64,000 bases of DNA from Haloferula rosea (lineage in GTDB: Bacteria; Verrucomicrobiota; Verrucomicrobiia; Verrucomicrobiales; Akkermansiaceae). Below the pieces are notes generated by a model. The model was not told the DNA's origin. It ran no database searches and saw only the letters and a program-made list of their open reading frames with translations. Below are positions 7,368-16,926 of this stretch, in pieces. Numbering within the stretch: the stretch's first letter is position 1; every line of letters starts with the position of its first letter. The stretch is taken from NCBI RefSeq assembly GCF_016595525.1, contig NZ_JAENII010000006.1, forward strand, positions 186,001 through 250,000, written 5' to 3'. The position numbers and the translations under genes were made by a program.

Positions 7368-9668
7368 ATGGTGATGTTTGTTCGTGTAATGCTCGGAATT
7401 CTAGGGGTGGGTTTGCTCGCTGCAGAAGAGCCCCTGCGGGTGCTGGTTTGGAATACCGAGAGGGGGTCGAACCCGTATGGTCCAGCGGGGAAAGAGCGGG
7501 TGCTGAAGGTAATCAAGGACAGCAAGGCGGACGTGGTCTTGTGGCAGGAGAGCTACCCGCTGGAGGGCATGGACGAGACTCTGGGAGCGTGGGTGTCGAA
7601 GCAGCTGGGGTGGAACTTCTGGCAGGGGGAGAGCCCGCATCTGGCGGTGGCGACCCGCTTCACGCCGATCGAGCGAGACTTCCAGCATCCGTGGCATGGC
7701 CTGGGGGCGAGGTTGAAGGATGATGCAGGGCGGGAATTCGTGGCGTGGAGCATCTGGCTCGACCACCGGGCTCCGGTGCAGTGGGCGTCGGTGGCCGAGC
7801 CCTCGCCGAGCGATGAGGAGTTGCTGGCCTGTGACACGACCCTGTCCGATCGCTTCAAGCAGGCACAGGCCTTGTTGGATGATCTGGACCGAAGGGGCCT
7901 CCTTGATGCCCAAGTGCCGGTACTGGTCGGCGGGGACTGGAATTGCTCATCCCATCTCGATTGGACGGCTCGGGCTGCGGAGAAATTTCCGCATCGGCGT
8001 CCTCTGGCGTTGCCGATCAGTCGATTGATGCACTCGGCGGGGTTTGATGATGCGTTCCGTGTGGTCCATGCGGATCCGGCCGAGCATCCGGGAACTACCT
8101 GGACTCCGCGAGGTGACCAGCGGGAGGACGGCAGTCCGGACCCTCCGGAGCGGATCGACCGGCTGTATGTGAAGAACGCCATCGGCCGCCCTGCCCTGCA
8201 ACCGGTGAAGGCAACGGTGTTTCCGCTGAATCCGGAGGATGCCCGGGCGCCCAGGACCGAAGCGGTGTTTCCGAGTGATCACGCCGCGACCTTGATCGAG
8301 TTCGAGTGGGTCGAGGCGGACGGAGCGACCGCAGGGGCCTTCGAGCCCGAACCGGCCTCTGCGTCCCCGGGATTGGATCATCGCGCGCCGAAGGAGGTGG
8401 AGCCGGGTTTCGCGCCGACGCGCATTGCGTGGGGCTCGTGTTTCCGGGAGTCACAGCCATGCCCGATGCTGGACACCCTCGGGAAGGAGAAGCCCGAGCT
8501 CTACTTCGCCCTCGGCGACAACATCTACGGGGATACCCAGGACATGGGATTACTACGGATGAAGTACCGCCGGCTGGCACGGCATCCCGGGTGGCGGGCG
8601 TTGACCGACACGGCACGTGTGATCGCCACCTGGGATGATCACGACTACGGAGCCGACGACTCGGGAGAAAACTACAAACCCCGGGAGGCTTCCAAGGAGA
8701 TCTTCCTCGATTTCTTTGATGAGCCAGCCGGCAGTGTCCGGCGGAAGCGTGAGGGGATCCACGCTTCCTCCATGCTCGGACCTGAAGACCGCCGTATCCA
8801 GTGCCTGATGCTGGATCTGCGGACGTTCCGATCGGATCTCATCCGCGATGACGCCAAGCCCTACCCAGAGCTGGGAAGGTATCGCGCGCTCCGGGATGAC
8901 GAACCCCAGAGGATGATGAGTGAAGCGCAGTGGGCATGGCTTGAGGAGGAACTCAATAAACCGGCCAGGCTGCGCCTGATCGGCCTGTCGACCCAACTCG
9001 GCAGCGGTCACAATGGTTATGAGGCATGGGCCAACATGCCGAAGGAGCGGGAGCGATTCTTTGCGCTGCTGGAGAAAACGAAGGCAGAAGGGGTGATTCT
9101 CCTGTCGGGCGACACCCACTGGGCGGAGGTGAGTCTGGTCGAACGTCCCGGACTCTATCCGATCTATGATCTGACATCGAGCAGTCTGAACCAGCAATGG
9201 GATCCACCGGGCGCCAACCCGAACCGGATCGGCACGGCCTACACGAAACCCAATGCCGGGGTGATGGATATCGATTGGGAGGCTGGCATGGTGAAGACAC
9301 GCATTCTTGATGCCTCGGGCGGCACTCGGATCGCCCTTGAGATTCCGATGGATCAGCTCCGATCGGGGGTTGCTGGAACCGAAGCCGATGTGTCGGGTGT
9401 CTGGGAGTCGGCCTTCGGTGAATTGCATCTCGAGCAGGATGGCGCCGCGTGGAAGGGGCGCTATCCGGGGGGGAGCTGCACATTGACCGAGCAGGACGGA
9501 GTTTATGTCGGGCGGTGGTCCGAGGGAGAGCGTGGGGGAGTCTGTCGCTTCCGGCTGTCATCCTGCGGGCGCTTTCTTCAGGGGGCCTACGGACGCGGAG
9601 AGGGTGAAGCACTGCTGCCGTGGCCGGCGTGGCGTGCCGATGCCGTTGGCGTCGAGTTCGTGAAGTGA
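7368..9668 (+). CDS. Fusion of endonuclease/exonuclease/phosphatase domain and PhoD-like phosphatase
   Basis: The 766-residue protein starts with a short signal-like hydrophobic stretch. Residues about 22-320 form an EEP (DNase I/exonuclease III) domain with Asn in 'VWNTERG', Glu in 'LWQES', 'GGDWNCSS' and terminal 'SDHAA'. Residues about 355-665 form a PhoD-type calcineurin-like metallophosphatase with 'WGSC', 'ALGDNIYGD', 'TWDDHDYG' and 'SGDTHWAEV'. A C-terminal segment of about 90 residues (after 'VSGVWES') looks like a small all-beta module of the kind that ends with 'GRW...G' turns. Both active-site sets look complete. It is divergent from tmk. A secreted phosphodiesterase/phosphomonoesterase that scavenges phosphate from nucleic acids or lipids is a reasonable inference. 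ATG at 7374 is an alternative start. Confidence 0.85.
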   Translation: MVMFVRVMLGILGVGLLAAEEPLRVLVWNTERGSNPYGPAGKERVLKVIKDSKADVVLWQESYPLEGMDETLGAWVSKQLGWNFWQGESPHLAVATRFTPIERDFQHPWHGLGARLKDDAGREFVAWSIWLDHRAPVQWASVAEPSPSDEELLACDTTLSDRFKQAQALLDDLDRRGLLDAQVPVLVGGDWNCSSHLDWTARAAEKFPHRRPLALPISRLMHSAGFDDAFRVVHADPAEHPGTTWTPRGDQREDGSPDPPERIDRLYVKNAIGRPALQPVKATVFPLNPEDARAPRTEAVFPSDHAATLIEFEWVEADGATAGAFEPEPASASPGLDHRAPKEVEPGFAPTRIAWGSCFRESQPCPMLDTLGKEKPELYFALGDNIYGDTQDMGLLRMKYRRLARHPGWRALTDTARVIATWDDHDYGADDSGENYKPREASKEIFLDFFDEPAGSVRRKREGIHASSMLGPEDRRIQCLMLDLRTFRSDLIRDDAKPYPELGRYRALRDDEPQRMMSEAQWAWLEEELNKPARLRLIGLSTQLGSGHNGYEAWANMPKERERFFALLEKTKAEGVILLSGDTHWAEVSLVERPGLYPIYDLTSSSLNQQWDPPGANPNRIGTAYTKPNAGVMDIDWEAGMVKTRILDASGGTRIALEIPMDQLRSGVAGTEADVSGVWESAFGELHLEQDGAAWKGRYPGGSCTLTEQDGVYVGRWSEGERGGVCRFRLSSCGRFLQGAYGRGEGEALLPWPAWRADAVGVEFVK

Positions 9669-9954
9669 CCCCCGGATCTCTACGTCGGGCTTTCCGTGCT
9701 TCCGCGTCCCTCGGGGAGCGGAATGTCGGTGGGTAAGGCCCCCGCATGAGGAAAGGGGAGGCAAGGGGGTTACGAACTTTCCCGCGAAAAGCTCGAGTTC
9801 ACTGTTAACGCATGGAGGGGGGACGTCATCAACAGGCGTATTCGATGAGGTGACATTGCAACACTTCCACTCCCTGTTCCTGAACCCATGGGCAGGGTCG
9901 GAAGGAGTTGATGGCGATGACGAAGAGTTCCTCAGCTGAACCACACACAGAAGC
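9669..9954 (+). promoter_or_regulatory. Leader region of the secreted-protein cluster
   Basis: The gap holds a motif also seen upstream of the related gene at 16927: CCCGCGAAA (9781-9789), 14 bp, then GTTAACG (9804-9810). In the second place the motif is at 16819-16847 with a 13-bp gap. The pairing suggests a shared promoter or regulator site. The 3' end contains a short upstream reading frame, listed separately. No other gene is apparent. Confidence 0.4.
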
Positions 9955-9958
9955 ATGA
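9911..9958 (+). CDS. Candidate 15-codon leader ORF overlapping the next start
   Basis: The frame ATG at 9911 encodes MAMTKSSSAEPHTEA and stops with TGA at 9956-9958, so its stop overlaps the ATG at 9955 of the large secreted protein (ATGA). It is preceded by GAAGGAG at 9901-9907, 3 nt before the ATG, which is the clearest ribosome-binding site in this neighbourhood, whereas the downstream gene has none of its own. Translational coupling through a leader peptide is inferred. It could equally be chance; only ribosome profiling or a reporter would tell. Confidence 0.35.
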   Translation: MAMTKSSSAEPHTEA

Positions 9959-12525
9959 AAAACCCGGGAAACTACAAGATGAGACTCCAGCTCGGCGCCG
10001 CGTTGGGCATCGCGGCGATGGCAAGTTCGAGCGCGAATGCCGCCGTCCGAACCTGGAATGGCAATACGGATACCAACTACAACGTCCCCGGAAACTGGTC
10101 GGGCGGCGATGTGCCCGATGGCAATGATAGCGGAGTCCTCGGGGGCGGCGGCACAGGCATCACGGATCTGGCGGGTGGGATCAGTCCGAGTACTGCAAAT
10201 GCCCTCAATGTCCGGGGCGGCCATGTCTTCAACATCAACAATGCTGGTGGCATCCTGAACGTGAATGCGAACGTCAATGTGGGTCGAGGTGTCGCGGGTA
10301 ATGATAATGAGATCAACCACTCGGGCGGAGCCTTCAACATCGGTGGGCTGGATATGGGTGGTAATGCCACCGGCGGCACATCCACCTACACGCTTTCCGG
10401 CACGGCCATCCTTTCCATCGATGCAGGAGCCTCGGCACGAGACTTCGACATTGGTGGCGATGTGGGTAGTGGAGATTTCGATACGACTTTCGCGATCGAG
10501 GGGGATGTTGCCACGGTGTCCCTGAATGCAGCTCCCGTGCTGCTTCGTTCGAGTGCGATCATCGACCTCAGTCTGGGTGCAACCGGGATCGATACAATCG
10601 ACACCACGGGAGGCTTCACCCTCCAGAGCGGGGCAGTGCTGACCGTTGATGGTTCGTCCTATACCGGAGGAGCCGGCACCATCACGCTTTTCAGCTACGG
10701 CTCGCGGACGGACGCCACGGAGTTCAGCACCGAGAACATTTCAGGATTCGCCGGCTACGATGTCGATGTCGTCCACGATGAAGACAGCATCGATCTGGTG
10801 CTCGTGGCGGGTGATCCCGGTGGACTTGCCATCACCTCTTTCGATACGGATCTCTACACGGTTGCCCCTGGCGAGCCAGTGACCTTGAGTTGGGCAACCC
10901 AAGGGGCCACCACGGTCACGCTGGATGGCGCACCTGTCGACGCCAATGGAAGCACCGTGGTCAATCCGACCGTCTCGACCACCTACACCCTGAGCGCGGG
11001 TGATGGAGTTGGCACCGTCAACGACACCCTTGCCGTCTTCGTCCTTCCTCAGATCAATTCCTTCACGGCCGATGATACCCAGGTCGGCACGGGCGATCCT
11101 GTGAGTTTGAATTGGAGTGTTTCCGGCGCGGATAGCCTGACCCTCGATCCCGGTGGTATCGATGTGACGGCGGTGACGCCCCCCTACGTGGTGAATCCGG
11201 TTTCAAGCGAGACCTACACGCTCACCGCAACCAACGCTTCCGGGAGTGTCGGGTCGGATGTGGTGGTCTCGGTCGGGCCTGTGATCGATTCGTTTTCCGG
11301 GAGCCAGCAGTATGTGTTCTCCGGTGGTCTGGTGACCCTCGGTTGGGTCGCTGATGATTTCACGAGCCTGACTCTCACGGCCGACAATCTGATCGACCCT
11401 CCCGTGGACAGCGATGTGACCTCGGATAGTTCCGTGGACGTCAATCCCACAGAAAACATGCTCTACACCCTCACGGCATCGGATGGCGTGAATGCGGATG
11501 TCACCGCGACCTTTGAGATCGTGATCATGCCTGAGTATCCGGTGATCCCATCCGGACCGACCATCAGCGTGAATTTCCACGTCGATGATCTGGATGCCCT
11601 TGCCGACCATCAACTCACGATGGGAGAAACCGCGGGCTTTGTGCCGGTCGATGGCGAGTTCTGGACGAACATCAATTTGGGTGTGCCCAGCAATCATGAG
11701 GGTGAAGCGCTCTTTCCGTCGACCCAACTGATCGATGATACCGGCAATGCCAGTGCTGCGACGATCGCTCCCTCGGTCGACAGCAGTTATTTCGTCGGTT
11801 ATGCGGCAAGTGCGGCCTCGGAGGCGCTTGAGCTGGGCCTCCCGGGAGATGACGACAATCTGTTCAACTCCTATCTCGCCCTTAACGGCCCGAACGGAGA
11901 TGGAACTCCAGCGGACCTTGCCATTCTGGATATCAGTGGTTTGGGGTCGGAGTATACCAGCGGGGGCTACACATTGATCATCTACAGCGACAGCGACCGC
12001 CGTAACAACAGTGCCAACAAACGGCAGAGTCTCTACACCCTGACACCCTCCGGCGGGAGTGCGGTCACGGCCTTCGTCGAGGACGATGACCCGGCAGATG
12101 GGATCAATATCTTCGACAACACCTACGTCTTCAGCGACTACGTGGATGATGGCGATGACTACTCCAACTTCGTGATTTTTGAAGGACTGACCTCTGCGAG
12201 CTTCAGCCTTGAGATCAGTTCACCCGATGGTGGACGTGGGGCCATCAGTGGTTTCCAGATCATCGGGGGCACAGGGTTGCCTGCCGATCCGCTCAAGCTG
12301 AGTGTGGTGGGGAATGGAGCGAATCTGGATTTTGAATGGAACAGCTTGGCAGGCATGTCCTACAACCTGAGGGGGAGCGCTTCGCTGGACAGCGATCCCG
12401 CCACCTGGCCGATTGTCACAGGACAGAATGGCATCCTTGCGACGCCTCCGAACAATACCTTGTCCATTCCGCGTCCGGTTGACGACAAGTTCTTCTACGT
12501 CGTGGAAGAGTTCCCAACCCCTTGA
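9955..12525 (+). CDS. Large secreted protein: beta-rich passenger, Ig-like repeats and DRR domain
   Basis: 856 residues with a signal peptide ending near residue 29 ('MASSSANA'). Residues about 30-285 are Gly/Asn/Thr-rich and repetitive ('NINNAGGILNVNANVNVGRG', 'GGNATGGTSTYTLSG'), as in autotransporter-type beta-helices. About 285-520 hold three Ig-like repeats with 'GDPVSLNWSVSGADSLTLDPGG' style cores. Residues 537-772 are the roughly 235-residue domain shared with the proteins at 12686 and 16927, ending 'SPDGGRGAISGFQII'. The last 80 residues form a beta module ending 'FFYVVEEFP' common at the C-termini of verrucomicrobial secreted proteins. There is no PEP-CTERM motif. Function is unknown; surface adhesion or glycan binding is possible. 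The following gene is a partial tandem duplicate. Confidence 0.8.
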   Translation: MKNPGNYKMRLQLGAALGIAAMASSSANAAVRTWNGNTDTNYNVPGNWSGGDVPDGNDSGVLGGGGTGITDLAGGISPSTANALNVRGGHVFNINNAGGILNVNANVNVGRGVAGNDNEINHSGGAFNIGGLDMGGNATGGTSTYTLSGTAILSIDAGASARDFDIGGDVGSGDFDTTFAIEGDVATVSLNAAPVLLRSSAIIDLSLGATGIDTIDTTGGFTLQSGAVLTVDGSSYTGGAGTITLFSYGSRTDATEFSTENISGFAGYDVDVVHDEDSIDLVLVAGDPGGLAITSFDTDLYTVAPGEPVTLSWATQGATTVTLDGAPVDANGSTVVNPTVSTTYTLSAGDGVGTVNDTLAVFVLPQINSFTADDTQVGTGDPVSLNWSVSGADSLTLDPGGIDVTAVTPPYVVNPVSSETYTLTATNASGSVGSDVVVSVGPVIDSFSGSQQYVFSGGLVTLGWVADDFTSLTLTADNLIDPPVDSDVTSDSSVDVNPTENMLYTLTASDGVNADVTATFEIVIMPEYPVIPSGPTISVNFHVDDLDALADHQLTMGETAGFVPVDGEFWTNINLGVPSNHEGEALFPSTQLIDDTGNASAATIAPSVDSSYFVGYAASAASEALELGLPGDDDNLFNSYLALNGPNGDGTPADLAILDISGLGSEYTSGGYTLIIYSDSDRRNNSANKRQSLYTLTPSGGSAVTAFVEDDDPADGINIFDNTYVFSDYVDDGDDYSNFVIFEGLTSASFSLEISSPDGGRGAISGFQIIGGTGLPADPLKLSVVGNGANLDFEWNSLAGMSYNLRGSASLDSDPATWPIVTGQNGILATPPNNTLSIPRPVDDKFFYVVEEFPTP

Positions 12526-12685
12526 CCTCCTGGTGACGCCTATCTTCCGTGGCGAATCTCCGACGGGTGGAACTTTCCGGTTCCGCCCGTCGTTCGCCGC
12601 ATCCTGTGTTTGCCCCGTGATCCGTGCGATCCCTGCCGTTTCTCCCTTCGGTTTTCCGACTGCCCAGCCCACTACCCGTTCGTTC

Positions 12686-15600
12686 GTGATTACCACCGAT
12701 CCTCGAAAGAGACTTCCAAGACCAGGGGCCCTACTCGGCTTGCTCATGTTGACTGCGATCAGTTCGTCTGCCGCCACCCGGACGTGGGATGGTAGCACCG
12801 ACACGGATTACAACACGGCGACCAACTGGTCTGATGACGACGTGCCGGATGGCAACGATTCGGGTGTGCTGGATGGAGGGGGATCCGGCATCACGGACCT
12901 GACCGGGGGGGTCACACCCTCCGCGGCGAACGCGCTCAATGTGCGTGCGGGCCATGTGTTCAACATCAACAACGCGGGTGGCAGCCTGAGTGTGAATGCC
13001 AATGTCAATGTGGGTCGAGGAGCGGTGGGAAATGGCACACAGATCAACCATCAGGCAGGCGCCTTCAGCATCGGCGGTCTGGACATGGGCGGGAATGCCA
13101 CCGGCGGCACATCGACCTACACGCTCTCGGGAACAGGTTTCCTTTCGGTCGACTCAGGCACGTCGGCCAGAGATTTCGACCTTGGCGGTGACCTTGGTGT
13201 CGGAGACTTCGCCACGACCTTCGCGATCGTGGGTGATGCCGCCGTGGTCACTGCGGGTGCCACCCCTGTGGTGCTGCGTTCGAGTGCCAGGTTGGACTTC
13301 ACGCTTGGAGCAACCGGGGTCGATGCCATCGATACGACCGGTGGTTTCACCCTCCAATCGGGCGCTACCCTGACCATTGATGGTTCTTCCTACACAGGCG
13401 GAGCCGGGGTCATTCCGCTTATCAGCTATGGATCCCGGGCGGATGCGACGAAGTTCAGCACGGAGGACGTCTCGGGCTTCGTGGGGCTGAATGCGGAAAT
13501 TGTCTACGATGACGATGGTGTCGATCTGGTGCTTGCGGCTCCCGGTGCTGTTGCCATCAACACGTTTGATGCGGATGTGCTCACGGTGAATGCGGGAGAC
13601 CCGGTCACGCTGAGTTGGACAGTACAGAACGAGACCAGTTTGCTTCTCGACCCGGGTGGGATCGATGTCCTTGGGAGTAGTTCGCTGGTGGTCAATCCAA
13701 CGGAGACAACGACCTACACCCTGACCGCGGGCGATGGATCCACCACGGTGACGGAAACCGTGGATGTCACCGTGAACCCTGCAGCCACGGCGACTTCGAT
13801 CAGTGTCAATTTTCATGCGAATGATACCGATGCCCTTGCGGATCACCAACTGGAGTCGGGGGAGTCGGCAGGCCTCACGCCACTGGATGGAAGTCACTGG
13901 AACAACATCAGTGTCGGAAACCCTGCGGTGAATGGTGGAGCGGTGATTTTCGCTCCCACTCCTCTCGTCGATGACGTGGGGAATGCATCGGCCGCCACGA
14001 TCAGTTCGAGCCCGGGAACGGGGGCGACCGGCTCGTGGTTCGTCGGCTATGCGGCCTCATCTGCCTCCGATGAAAATGAACTCACCAATGGGATCTCCGA
14101 CGACAGTCTCTTCAATTCCTACTTGGCCACGAATGCCGGCGACGATTTTGTGTTGAATGTGGCGGGTCTCGGGGCGGACTTCACCACCGAGGGCTACAGC
14201 CTCATCATCTATTCGGATTCCGATCGCCGCAATACGAGCACCAACAACGTCCGTCAGAGTCTCTACACGATCACGCCTGATGGCGGGGCTCCGATGAACG
14301 GATTCGTTGAGGACGACGACGGAGCAAGCGTCGTGAACATCTTCGATGGGACCTACATTCCGAGTGACGGAGTCGATGATGGCGCGGACTACTCGAACTA
14401 CGTGGTCATCGGCGGCCTGAGCGCATCGGAGTTCACCCTGGAGATGGATTCTCCCGATGGTGGTCGAGGAGCCATCAGTGGATTCCAGATCATCGCCGGC
14501 GATGGGGGCGTGGTTCTTCCTCCGGTCATCCACAGTTTTGTGGCCGATGATCTTTACGTGGGAGCCGGGGATCCGGTGCAGCTCAGTTGGAGTGTCGGGA
14601 ATGCGGACTCCCTGACCCTTGATCCGGGCAACGTCGATGTGACCGGCCTGAGCCAGTATCAGATCAACCCGACAGCCACGGCGACCTACACGCTGACGGC
14701 CACCAGCAGTGGAGGCAGCGCGAGTGCCGATGTGGAGGTGACGGTCGGACCTGCGCGGCCCAACGTGATTCTCTGTCTGGTCGACGACTGGGGGGTGATG
14801 GATACGTCCGAGCCATTCTCCTACGACAGTTATACCGATGGAGCTCCAGCGGTGATACGGGCATTCAACACCTTTTATCAGACCCCGAATCTGGAGCAAC
14901 TGGCCGACGATGGCATGAAGTTTTCACAGGCCTATGCCCTACCGGTCTGCAGTCCGACCCGGACCTCGTTGATGACCGGTTTCAATGCGCCGCGCCACGG
15001 AGTGACCGTCCACCTCAATCTGAACGGAACGTACGAGAGGCCCACGGGATCGAATGTCGCCACCCACCGTAGCCCGAACAACTGGCGCTATCGCGGGATG
15101 GAAGTGACGGATGTCACTTTGCCGGGACTCCTGTCCGATCAAGGCTATCGATCCATTCACTGCGGTAAGGGACACTTCGGAGCGCGGGGTGACGCGACCG
15201 AGGACCCGCGGGCGATTGGATTCGACATCAACCTGGGTGGGAGCGGCGCCGGAGCCCCCGGTAGATACGTCGGCAATCCCGGGTTCTCGAGCGGCAGCAA
15301 TCCGGTGCCATACATCGAGGACTACCATGGAAATGGTAGATGGCTCACCGAAGCGCTTACCGAGGCGATGAATGACGCCATCGAGGACGCGGTCGATGAT
15401 GGCGTGCCGTTCTTTTCCTACATGTCCTACTACGCCGTCCACTCGCCATTCACCACGAATCCGAACGCGACGGGGGATTACAGTGCCGGGGTGAACTCAA
15501 ACCACCAGAAGTTCGCCACCATGGTCGAGGGGGTCGACACCTCGCTCGGGCAGATCCGCGCGAAGCTGCTGGAGTTGGAAGCCCTGGATCCGGCCGTCGC

Positions 15601-16708
15601 CGAGAACACCCTGATCATCTTCACCGGAGACAACGGCAGCGACTCACCCGCGCTGAACAGCGGCGGACAGATCGGCAGCAGTACCTTCAATGACTATCCG
15701 ATCCGCGGGAAGAAGGCGAACTGCTACGAAGGCGGGTATCATGTGCCTCTCTTCGTGGCATGGGCGAAGCACAACCCGTCCAACCCCTTCCAGCAGCAGT
15801 TGCCCATCGGGCAGGGATCGGTGGAGCACGACATCGTCTCGGTGGTCGACATCCCAACGACCATCCTCGCCGTGGCGGACGTCCCCCATCCGGACATGGA
15901 CGGCGTGGACCTGAGTCCCTACCTCACCTCGACGCCCGGGACCCACCGGGAACAGACGCTGCTTCGTCATCAGCCGAACTCGCAGAACTCGAGCTTCTTC
16001 ACCGCCTACCGTCGCAACGATTACAAGCTGATCTACTTCTACTACAAGGATGCGGCCGAGCAATTCGAGCTCTACGACCTGTCGGTGGACCGTGACGAGT
16101 CCGACAACCTCGCAAGCAGCCACCCCGAACTGGTTTTGGAGTTGGCCCGTGAGATGGCGGCCGCCCTCGACGAGGGTTGGGGTGAGTATGGAGCGCTTTG
16201 GCCGACCTTCGCGGTGGGCTCAGGGGATGGCGATGCGTTCCGTCCCCTGGCGGATGATCCATTCCTCATCGACTTCACCGTGGACGGTCGGGATTTGGTC
16301 GACAGCGACATCGATGGACTCACTGACGCGCTTGAGGATGCCGACGGCAATGGTTTGGTGGGTTTGACGGAAACGGATTCGAAGAATCCTGATACCGATG
16401 GCGACCAGTTCCTGGATGGTGAGGAACTGCGGACCGGGACGGACCCGCTGAGTCGGTCGAGTTACTTCAATCTCGCCATGCTGCCGCACACAACCACCAG
16501 CCTGATGCTCACCTGGCCGTCGGCCCCGGGCGCCGTGTATCGGATCGAGGAAAGCACCGATCTCGACAGCTGGGATACCCTGCTCGACAACGTGCCGGCT
16601 TCAGGATCCGGGTCATCCACCTCGCAGGAGGTCGACATCCCCGATTCTCCCGAAGCGGCTCACCAGTATTTCCTCCGGGTCGAGTTGCTGCCTCCGAGCA
16701 GCCCATGA
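12686..16708 (+). CDS. Multidomain secreted sulfatase with beta-rich N-terminus and TSP3 calcium repeat
   Basis: I place the start at GTG 12686, giving a signal peptide 'PRPGALLGLLMLTAISSSAA' and 1340 residues; an open frame back to 12413 overlaps the previous gene and is unlikely to be coding. Domains in order: passenger region (about 33-280) very similar to the previous protein, one Ig-like repeat, the shared 235-residue domain (372-605), another Ig-like repeat (607-690), a type I sulfatase (691-about 1180), a thrombospondin type 3-like 'DSDIDGLTD...DTDGDQFLDGEE' segment (about 1207-1255), and a C-terminal beta module. The sulfatase motif is C755-S-P-T-R, where Cys would be converted to formylglycine; 'VDDWG' and 'IIFTGDNGSD' supply metal ligands. 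It probably removes sulfate esters from marine-type polysaccharides at the cell surface. Confidence 0.85.
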   Translation: MITTDPRKRLPRPGALLGLLMLTAISSSAATRTWDGSTDTDYNTATNWSDDDVPDGNDSGVLDGGGSGITDLTGGVTPSAANALNVRAGHVFNINNAGGSLSVNANVNVGRGAVGNGTQINHQAGAFSIGGLDMGGNATGGTSTYTLSGTGFLSVDSGTSARDFDLGGDLGVGDFATTFAIVGDAAVVTAGATPVVLRSSARLDFTLGATGVDAIDTTGGFTLQSGATLTIDGSSYTGGAGVIPLISYGSRADATKFSTEDVSGFVGLNAEIVYDDDGVDLVLAAPGAVAINTFDADVLTVNAGDPVTLSWTVQNETSLLLDPGGIDVLGSSSLVVNPTETTTYTLTAGDGSTTVTETVDVTVNPAATATSISVNFHANDTDALADHQLESGESAGLTPLDGSHWNNISVGNPAVNGGAVIFAPTPLVDDVGNASAATISSSPGTGATGSWFVGYAASSASDENELTNGISDDSLFNSYLATNAGDDFVLNVAGLGADFTTEGYSLIIYSDSDRRNTSTNNVRQSLYTITPDGGAPMNGFVEDDDGASVVNIFDGTYIPSDGVDDGADYSNYVVIGGLSASEFTLEMDSPDGGRGAISGFQIIAGDGGVVLPPVIHSFVADDLYVGAGDPVQLSWSVGNADSLTLDPGNVDVTGLSQYQINPTATATYTLTATSSGGSASADVEVTVGPARPNVILCLVDDWGVMDTSEPFSYDSYTDGAPAVIRAFNTFYQTPNLEQLADDGMKFSQAYALPVCSPTRTSLMTGFNAPRHGVTVHLNLNGTYERPTGSNVATHRSPNNWRYRGMEVTDVTLPGLLSDQGYRSIHCGKGHFGARGDATEDPRAIGFDINLGGSGAGAPGRYVGNPGFSSGSNPVPYIEDYHGNGRWLTEALTEAMNDAIEDAVDDGVPFFSYMSYYAVHSPFTTNPNATGDYSAGVNSNHQKFATMVEGVDTSLGQIRAKLLELEALDPAVAENTLIIFTGDNGSDSPALNSGGQIGSSTFNDYPIRGKKANCYEGGYHVPLFVAWAKHNPSNPFQQQLPIGQGSVEHDIVSVVDIPTTILAVADVPHPDMDGVDLSPYLTSTPGTHREQTLLRHQPNSQNSSFFTAYRRNDYKLIYFYYKDAAEQFELYDLSVDRDESDNLASSHPELVLELAREMAAALDEGWGEYGALWPTFAVGSGDGDAFRPLADDPFLIDFTVDGRDLVDSDIDGLTDALEDADGNGLVGLTETDSKNPDTDGDQFLDGEELRTGTDPLSRSSYFNLAMLPHTTTSLMLTWPSAPGAVYRIEESTDLDSWDTLLDNVPASGSGSSTSQEVDIPDSPEAAHQYFLRVELLPPSSP

Positions 16709-16926
16709 TGGGATGTTGGGAAGGACGAGATCCAGTGGCTCTCTGGCGCCGGTGGGATAAGACCACCTGATCTGGAATGACTGACCATTTCCACGGTATG
16801 CGCCGATCTCGGGGGCTTCCCGCGAAATTCGCGCTTTTTTGTTAACGAAGCGTTCCGGGCCACCATTACCAGCATCCGACCCCAGTCGGGCCACGTGGTC
16901 CGACTGCTTCAGATTCTCAAGCGACC
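16709..16926 (+). promoter_or_regulatory. Upstream region with shared CCCGCGAAA / GTTAACG motif
   Basis: CCCGCGAAA at 16819-16827 and GTTAACG at 16841-16847 repeat the pair found at 9781-9810, here with a 13-bp gap and 79 bp before the ATG at 16927. Sequence around them otherwise differs, which makes functional conservation more likely than recent duplication. Confidence 0.4.

Noticed and set aside
12413-12685. N-terminal extension of the sulfatase chimera
   Set aside because: It would overlap the end of the preceding gene in another frame and put more than 100 non-signal residues before a clear signal peptide.
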